64,000 bases of DNA from Gnetum montanum. Its lineage: Eukaryota; Streptophyta; Gnetopsida; Gnetales; Gnetaceae. Position 1 is the first letter of the stretch; each line of letters starts with the position of its first letter. The position numbers and the translations under genes are program-made. The notes under the pieces were generated by a model, which was not told the origin of the DNA, did no database searches, and was given only the letters and a program-made list of their open reading frames with translations. Below, one piece after another: positions 56,590-64,000 of the stretch. Location of the stretch: positions 882,147 through 946,146 of the forward strand of contig MNCI01002042.1 in the NCBI GenBank assembly GCA_015680685.1, given 5' to 3'.

Positions 56590-57310
56590 GTATTTTTTTT
56601 ATGGGAACCACACCATGCAAAGACTTTTAGCTTCCTGTTATTGGTCAATGGAGGAGCGTTCCAAAAGGAGTCATAAACCACATGAAGGAAGTCAAGAATA
56701 GAANTTCCAAAAGGAGTCATAAACCACATGAAGGAAGTCAAGAATAGAACCCAACAAGTCCCCTTAGGACACACCCTTTGCCATTCCCACTTTGTCATTC
56801 TCTCTTTTTTCAAGATATAATGATCACTAATTAGTTTTAGCTTCATAAAAGAAGAACCAAATTGTTTCCATGAAAAAGACCTTTTATTTAGAGAACTAGA
56901 GGGATGGATGATGTGGTCTCACTACTGTACACAATTACTTACCCAATCATCTTGATAGCATAGCACAAAAACTCAACACATAACGTTGACTTCTACATTA
57001 TGACTTGGCAATATTAGTAACAAAAACATAAAAATACATTCATAAAGCAAAAAAGAGAATGACTCAATAAAAGAGAAAAATATAAAGAAAACAAAAATAT
57101 TAAGAAATGGCAAACCATATGAAGAATAGAAAATTTTGGAAGAAATAGGAAAATGATAAAAAATTGTAAAACAAAAAAAAAGTAAAAAATACCATATGGA
57201 GCATCTCCCCCATGACTAATCTTATGGCCACACATTGAGGAGATGGACTGCACAATCCCTTGGTTATACACCACTAGTTTCTCATCTATCACTGTTACTG
57301 ATTTAATTAA
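56590..57310. other. 3' non-coding part of F
   Basis: Shares 'aagtccccttaggacacacc' with the reversed P2/A motif region. The 45-base duplication on each side of N56704 is probably artefactual. An A-rich stretch lies at 57040-57190. Confidence 0.55.
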
Positions 57311-59958
57311 TTATGTGGTAGCACATTTGACATTGGTGATAGTCTTGTTTGGATCATTTGGAGATGTATCTTCATTTGGACTTAAAGCTATTTTTGTTTT
57401 AGGGGATCCATATGTATTTGTATTTTCTTCTTGATTTTCTATTTTAATTCCCAAGTCTCCATGTTTAATAACATTTTCTAGTGTATAATTAAAATGTAAG
57501 ATATCTATGTCTAAGTCCTTTGTTTGGTCCATTTTCTTAAGTCTAGAACTAATAAGTAAATTAATTATCTCCACTCAGTGTCTTCTAGTTTAGTGGCTAC
57601 TACATAGACTAGTTTTTGTTCACACACTTATTCCTTGGCTTTATTGTGGGTTGTGTTAATATTTTGAATTTCTAGCTCACAACTGCATCGTTTACTATTA
57701 TTGATGCATGGATTTTTTTGTCTCTCCACAATGATAGGTTTATCGTTTATGTCTTGTGTTGGAGTGGGGATGGTTGTTGGCTTTCACATATGATTAGGAG
57801 ACATTATTCTGGTGAGGAAGGTTCTTGAATTAGATTGGCCTTGTGCTAGTTTTGATGAGTTAGTAGGTCCATGAGTGTTGTGCTTATGCATGGGAACCTT
57901 CCTAAAGAAAGGAAATTTTTGAGATTGTGCTAAAGATCTACTAGCATTATCATTTCCATGTATGTTTGCAGCACAAGTGGCATTCTCTCATTGATGTTGT
58001 GGTGTTGAACCTTCCTATGTTAATGGAGGTGACATATGGTGGAGGTGAGTATGAGAATATCGAGGATATGATGAAGGATGAGAGGTGTGAGGTGATGACA
58101 TCATACAAGATGTTTCAGGATGAAGATATTCAAGAGGGTGATAGTAGTGATTTGAGGTAGAGGAAGTGGAACTATTCAGGGAAACAGATTATTGAACATA
58201 ATATCTATATGGGTTCAGTTGGCAGTAAGGGTAGTGTGGGTTTGATGATGGGCTCCCCCAGAACTATGGGTTTTGCCACTATGTTTGATAGTAGTTTTGA
58301 GGTTGATAAGAAGTCCCACTAGGATAGTATGATTAGTTGTGTGGCTATCTATAATTACTATGTGGAAAGGAAAATCTCCTAGGCATGTGCCTCTATACGA
58401 ATTTTGGATTTAATGCATAATTCCAATACTCATATAGATGTAACATAATTGGGCAATGGCCCTTCGAATGGTCATATATGCATAGGTCACATTCATCATC
58501 TTCATTTGTCATTAAGTCTATAGCCTTGCTTTCTTCAACCATATTTTCTATTTGTCGATAAGTGTTCATAGCTATTTCTTGGTTCTACTTCCTCCATTTA
58601 TTATGATCACTTGATTCATTTTTTGCTACTCTCTCCTATGGATTTCTATGCAAGTCTTAACTTTCTCATTCATCAATTTTGACATCTTATCCAACTATGG
58701 TTCAAGCTCAATGATAGAATTTTGTATTGGCAAGGTTTGTTGTAAAATCACCTCATTGAGAACTACCTCTTTTTCTCATCATAGATATGGACCCTCTTCT
58801 TTTGAAGATTTGGGTCATAGTTATTTTCCTCTACATTCTCTCATTTACATAGCTTTCCTTCTTCTTTTTCCACCTGCCTGATTAGCCTTTGTATCTGATG
58901 GGCTTTTAATTTGTATATTTGACCTTGAGCATACATCCCAAGGATCTCCCTCATTTCATTACAAAGCCCATCTATGATCTAGAAAAATTGCTCTTTTTAA
59001 GAGAAATCATGGCTAGAACATCTATGTAGTAGCGAATAGTATCTATCCAAAGCCACTTCCAAGGGTTCTTGAGTTTCTTGCTTCCACTCTTGGATTTATT
59101 TTCTTAGGTTAGACACTCTCGCATAGGTTTGGTATTTTTCATTGAAAAGTTCCAGCATTGTGAACCACTAGTGGATGAAACTTGGTTCCAATTATCTATA
59201 CCAACTTTCAACTTTGTACATTAGTGTCCTAGGAAAGAGCTTAAGCTTTTTCCACCCACTTTCAATGTTGTATAAAGAACAGGCATCATGGAAGACTTGT
59301 AGATGATGTTGTGGATTAGAATCATAGCCTCCCATAAACTTAGGGATATTATTCATATCAAAACTGGGTAGGCAACTTTCCTTACAATGCCTTTTAGGTA
59401 TCTTAACTACCTCCATGATCTACATGAGGCTCATCATGACCAACAAGGGTTCATCGTCATCAAACATGTTTTGATAAAAATTTATATTTCTATTTATCTG
59501 ATTGTGATGATCTTGTCTATGCACATTTTGATGTCTTTGATTTTTCCCTTGGGTTCAATTTCTATCTTTATCTTGACCCCATAGTGGAGCTCTATCTCTA
59601 TACCTATGTTCATCTTCGTCAAAACTAGATTTGAAGAGGAAGAGGAAGATGAGGAACTGAGAGAAGATGAGGAACTAGGAGAATTACCATGGCTCCTATA
59701 GTTCATCCCATGGTCCCTTGATTTATCTTGTCTAGGTTTAGACGAGGTCCTAGGCTGTGAGGCCCTCCTTGTTCTAGGACTTGCTCCATCTCCTCTAGAA
59801 TTTTTTGCACCAATTGAACATAGTCTTTGAGTGTAGTAAGGATCTAAATGAGCATAGAAAACCCTTACTTAAGGTTGTTCACTCCAATTTTCTTCAGTAT
59901 AGATCCTACGAGTGCTTTCATCATGTGATGCAGTCTTGGTCTTGTGTGAAGAAGACAT
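57311..59958 (-). pseudogene. gag of F
   Basis: ATG 59958 reads MSSSHKTKTASHDES, then EENWSEQP, a stop and VRVFYAHLDPYYTQRLC, clearly the P2 type. A basic RTRRASQPRTSSKPRQ region and a long serine run (59690-59640) follow. The gag core at 59416-59192 reads IPKFMGGYDSNPQHHLQVFH. The knuckle at about 58495-58457 is CDLCIYDHSKGHC, intact and again with three residues before His. The C-terminus is KKMDQTKDLDIDILHFNYTLE. Frame breaks near 59640 and 59000-58700. Confidence 0.75.
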
Positions 59959-60069
59959 GATTTTACCTAATAACATGTGTGATGTAAAATATTAATATTT
60001 TCTAAAACATAAATTGTTGATACTTTTACAATGATAATGTATAATATAACTAATCTAAATAACTAGCAT

Positions 60070-60089
60070 CATCCCTAGAAACAGCACCA
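60070..60089 (-). promoter_or_regulatory. degenerate primer-binding site of F
   Basis: Minus strand TGGTGCTGTTTCTAGGGATG, one base from the LTR, a decayed tRNA-Asp-type site. Confidence 0.7.
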
Positions 60090-60090
60090 A

Positions 60091-61074
60091 TGATGAGTAG
60101 CAAGGTACCCCTATGCCCAACCATACAAATCACAAGTGTTCATGCACAATCTGGTCAAATTCCATGGATAGGACTAGTTGTGGCATTTAGATCGTTATGT
60201 CTTGATCACAGTTCATTGTCTTCCCACTTGGACTAGTGGTATCTTTGTCACGTATGGTTTAGTCCAAAATGAGGCATAAGATTTTTATTATTTTATATTC
60301 TATTTTTCTATTATTAATAATAGGTTGAAACTCAATTTATAATCAATTCAACTAATCTAATTGCTAATTAATAATCAACTACCTTAACATAAGTATATAA
60401 TCCCACTTTCTATGCACATCTTGAGCATGTATAATGCTACTGGGCTACCAAATGTTAAGCATTACTGGGTTTACCAAGAGTCATACGCATGCTCGAAGCA
60501 ATCGTACTTATGTGCTTAATTAATATGCATTGAAATGTACATATTAACTAAGTACATGAAAAGTAAATTGCATGGAAAGTAAATCTAATATAAGTTAAAG
60601 TGTTGTAATGAATAAGAATCAATCTTGATCTTATTACCATTCATGGAATGTGTCCAGGTACACTACCACTCGAATAAGACTCCATACAACTAATCCACTC
60701 TATGGGCACTCACTAACTATTCTCTAAGATTATAGAATAAAACTACAAGAGTTTGGCTACTTTACTAAAAAAAATTATGCCCAAACTATGTGCCCAAGCG
60801 CTATATTTATAGGCCGGCACACATCCTATGATATTGGATTTCTGACATCGCATCTAAGCCTTCGAAATCAAATATCTAATATTGGAGCTAACAAAAATTA
60901 ACTTTTTATTCAAAAATATGTGATGGCATGCACCGAGGCATCTATGTTGATGCATCTGTGTAAACACAGTTGTGTCATCATAGCCAATAGATGCAACAAC
61001 ATGCATCAAGGCACCTACGTTGAGGCATCTACCTCGACATGGATATGTCAACATAGCCGACTGATGCTTCATCA
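60091..61074 (-). repeat. 5' LTR of F
   Basis: 984 bp from TGATGAGTAGC to GCTTCATCA. Minus-strand TATAAATA at 60811-60804. U3 (60820-61074) holds several 'gatgcat/aggcatcta' words and 'ccaatatc'-like boxes. Interrupts or borders the pol fragment that follows. Confidence 0.8.
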
Positions 61075-63830
61075 GATATATACAAATCCCATAGTCAAAC
61101 CACAACACCAACCCCAAAAAGGCTTAATCCTAAACTGAAAGAAGTAACTGAGTAGGAGTTGGAGAAATTACTAAAGGAAGGATTAATCTATCTCATTATA
61201 GATAGTAAATGGGTCAGTCCTTTAGTGATTGTTCCAAAGAAGGAGGGCAAGTGGTGATTATGCGTTGGTTTTTTATTATTGAATGCTAATACATTCAAGG
61301 ATCACTTCCCTCTACTATTTGTCAACCAGGTCCTGGATACCATCACACAACACGAGTACTACAGTTTTTTGGATGAATACAATGGATACAATCAAATTCA
61401 CATTACACCTAAGGACTAAGAGAAAACAACATTCACCAGTCTGTGAGGAATGTTTACCTACAAACAAATGTCATTTGGTATTTGCAATGCATCCATCACC
61501 TTCTAGAGAAATGGTGTTTAGGTATTCATGGATGATTTTTCAACATATGGGATGGATTTCAAGCAAGCACTAGATTGATTAGAGTAAGTACTAAAAAAAT
61601 GTGTGGAAACAAATCTCAAGCTCAATTCACAAAAAAGCCATCTTATGGTCCAGGATGGCATAGTGTTAGGACACAAAATCTCTCAAAAAGGTATTGAGGT
61701 ATATCTCAAAAAAATTCGAGTCATAAAAAACATCACTCAATGGCCAAAAATAGTAAAAGATATCAGATCATTTTTGGACCATATGGGATATTATTGAATA
61801 TTTATAGAGAATTTTTTAAAGATAGCAAAACCACTAGTGGAAATCACTAAGAAGGATGAATCTTTCAAATGGACAATGTCATGTGAAAAGGCATTTAAAA
61901 CTCTAAAGCAGAAACTAATTGAGATACCAATCCTTCAAGGTCTAAATTGGTCTAGGCCTTTTCACATAATGATCGATGCTTCCAACTATGTGCTTGGTGC
62001 AATAGTAACACAATTAGATGATTAGAAGTAACCATACTATATACATTGTTCCAAAAAAAGCATCACCGAGGCACAATCGAACTATACCATAATAGAAAAG
62101 GACCTAATGGTCATGGTGTACACACTTGAGAAGTTTAGACATTATGTGCCAACAGAAGCATCATCAAGGCACAACTAAACTACACCACAACAGAAAAGGA
62201 ACTGATGGTCATGGTGTACGCGCTTGAGAAGTTTAGACATTATGTGCTTGAGTATCAAATTTATGTTCATACTGATAATAGTGTCATCTAATTTCTCATG
62301 AATAAACCAACAGTTAGTCCTAGAGTGATTAGATGGCTTGTTATCTTACAAGAATTCAACATCACAATGATCGATAAAAAAGGCACAGAAAATGTGGTAG
62401 CCGATCATTTATTAAGGCTAAAATGGGATTCCCAGGATCAAGCAAAACCTTTATTTGATTAGTTCTCCAATGAAGACCTATTTACCAAAATAGTGAAGGT
62501 TGTAAGTTCAATAGGGAAGCCATGGACAATAGAATATCTAACCTATCTATCAACACAAGAGCTTCTACTAAATGGAATAAGAATTAAAAAGAACAATTCC
62601 TTCATAGAGAAAAAATATATATGGAAATCAATGGAAATCTATACAAAATTTATGCAAATGGGCGAGTCAGATGGTGTATGCCATAATGTGATCAATAAAG
62701 GATATTACAAGACATCCATGAAGGTTCATGTGGTGGCTACTATGTGGGGCGTAGAATAGCACTCAATCTAATGATGGTAGGCTACTTTTGGTCTACATTG
62801 TTTAGAGATGTCCACAATTTCACATAATCTTATGAACAATGCTAAAGGGATGGAGGAATTACAGCCAAATATGAAAGACCACAATAATGGATACAACCAC
62901 TTGAGTTATTCGATATATGGGGAATTGATTTAATGGGATCGATAATGTTAATGTCGAATGGAAAGCATACATAATTGTGACTATGGATTATTGTACAAAG
63001 TGGGCACAAGCAACAATAGTTAGAGATTGCATAGCAAAAATAGCTGTAAAATGTTTTCAACAACATGTGGTGAATAGCTTTGGAGTACCAAGAATGCTCA
63101 TATCAAACAATGAAACTCACTTCACTAGTGCTACATTTAAAAAGCTCATGCAACAACTTGGGATAAACCATAAGTTGACCACACCATATCATCCCCAAAA
63201 AAATGGTCAAGCCAAAGTTACTAACCAAGAAATTACTAGGATACTCACTAGAAAGGTTAGTAGGTTTAGGAAGGACTAGATCACTAAACTAAACAATGCT
63301 TTATGGGCCTATAGGACAACATGGAAATTACCTATAGGATACTCATCATATGAGTTAGTCTATGACAATTTACCAACTCTCTCGATCCAAGCAAAGCTCC
63401 ACACTCTAGCTACTGCCAATCAGCTTGACCTTGATTTGAGCTTAGCCTAATGAGAACGCCTCATGAATCTAAACCTCTTAGAGGAGAAAAGGCTTACTCC
63501 AAACTTAGGCATAATACACAAATAAGGCAAGTGTCCATACAACCAGGTGACAAGGTCCTTTATTACAATCCAAATCATGTACCCCAAAAAGCCAAATTTT
63601 AGATACTTTATGAGGGACCATATATTGTTCAAGCAACTTATCCATTGCATGCCTTACACATATATCACCCATCCTATCCAAAAAAGCTCATTCTTCTTAA
63701 CATCCAACAAGTCAAATTTGCCATGAACATTACAAGGAATCTACTCACTATCATAGAGTCTTCTACTTGTTCTCTCTTTTGTTTGACTGATCCTAATGAT
63801 AGTCGTGGGGATGTCCATTTGGACACATAG
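61075..63830 (+). pseudogene. Athila/Tat-like Ty3/gypsy pol (RT, RNase H, integrase)
   Basis: Plus strand. RT begins near 61140 with LEKLLKEGLIYLI, WVSPLVIVPKKEGKW and EYYSFLDEYNGYNQIHI, and keeps VFMDDFSTYG near 61525. KSHLMVQDGIVLGHKISQKG follows at 61636. The connection and RNase H lie at 61770-62450, with a 98-base tandem duplication at 62053-62248. The integrase core is at 62975-63280. Its first Asp is kept (MDYCTKWAQA). The second block reads ISNNETHF, where ISDGGTHF is usual, so Asp is replaced by Asn. The third reads NGQAKVTNQE, where the catalytic Glu has become Lys. Many stops. The wording of the RT and integrase blocks is typical of the Athila/Tat branch. Gag and protease are not attached. 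Confidence 0.85.
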
Positions 63831-64000
63831 GTACGTTGCTGAATTTTTCACTTCTTTTTTACTTTTTCACATTTCTTAATACATTTTTTCATTCTTTTAT
63901 ACTTTTCAATTTCTTAAAAATTTCTTACTTCTTTAACATTTTTCCATTATTTTTATTATTATTTTTTTTACTATCTTTTACCACCTTTCATACCTTGTTT
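63831..64000. other. T-rich non-coding sequence after pol
   Basis: No frame. T-rich, like the sequence after the gag stop in A and P2. Confidence 0.5.

Larger units (their letters stand above)
56590..61074 (-). mobile_element. gag-only element 'F', minus, 3' end missing
   Basis: Read from the right: LTR 61074-60091, primer site 60089-60070, gag 59958-57311, non-coding 57310-56590. The non-coding end matches the reverse of P2 17700-17880 and then stops at the T-rich tract and element E, so the conserved block and 3' LTR are absent. Confidence 0.75.

Noticed and set aside
1-64000. Host genes, CRISPR arrays, bacterial operons, organelle genes
   Set aside because: Both strands were read for long intact frames, known gene families and array structure. 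Only retroelement-related frames were found.

Overview
The window looks like repeat-dominated nuclear DNA from a large seed-plant genome. I find no host protein-coding gene, no rRNA and no functional tRNA. Almost everything recognisable is retrotransposon, mostly dead. Support for a plant: Ty3/gypsy elements with tRNA-Asp-type primer sites next to LTRs that begin TGATGA and end TCATCA, an Athila/Tat-like pol fragment, chromovirus pol fragments, a plant L1-type LINE whose ORF1 is DUF4283 plus a zinc knuckle, and RTE-type LINE tails. The species cannot be named from this.

Layout. 1-4866: LTR end, decayed gypsy pol, RTE LINE remnant, very old LTR. 4867-19817: a plus-strand gag-only LTR element (here 'P2') holding an 8.5-kb minus-strand element 'B' (6379-14919). 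19818-26691: a minus-strand gag element 'D' split by a solo LTR (22725-23664). 28134-33494: a near full-length LINE with 19-bp target duplications. 34395-36000: tRNA-like and LINE scraps. 36113-48785: a plus-strand gag-protease element 'C' whose 5' LTR was split by element 'A' (36810-45213). 48786-50200: inverted fragment 'G' of the gag-only family. 50635-51406: solo LTR with a perfect 5-bp duplication. 52829-56491: internally deleted chromovirus 'E'. 56590-61074: minus-strand gag element 'F'. 61075-63830: plus-strand Athila/Tat-like pol.

The most interesting item is the family represented by A and B, two full-length copies in opposite orientation. Each has LTRs of about 0.73-0.87 kb, a tRNA-Asp-type primer site, a gag of about 660 codons with a shortened CX2CX3HX4C knuckle, a spacer of about 1.5-1.9 kb, and a second reading frame of about 930 codons just upstream of the polypurine tract. 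I see no protease, reverse transcriptase or integrase. The second frame seems to join a 'putative plant transposon protein'-like domain to a long coiled coil. In B it lies behind what looks like its own TATA promoter, with the same GATATC boxes found in the LTRs. The simplest reading is a non-autonomous family mobilised in trans that carries gag plus an accessory protein. Both copies are broken by many stops, several explainable as C-to-T decay of Gln or Arg codons.

The assembly has flaws that mimic biology. Four single Ns are each flanked by short direct duplications of 45-63 bp, two Ns bracket a 255-bp patch duplicated nearby, one N sits where a promoter segment is missing, and a 328-N run interrupts one gag.
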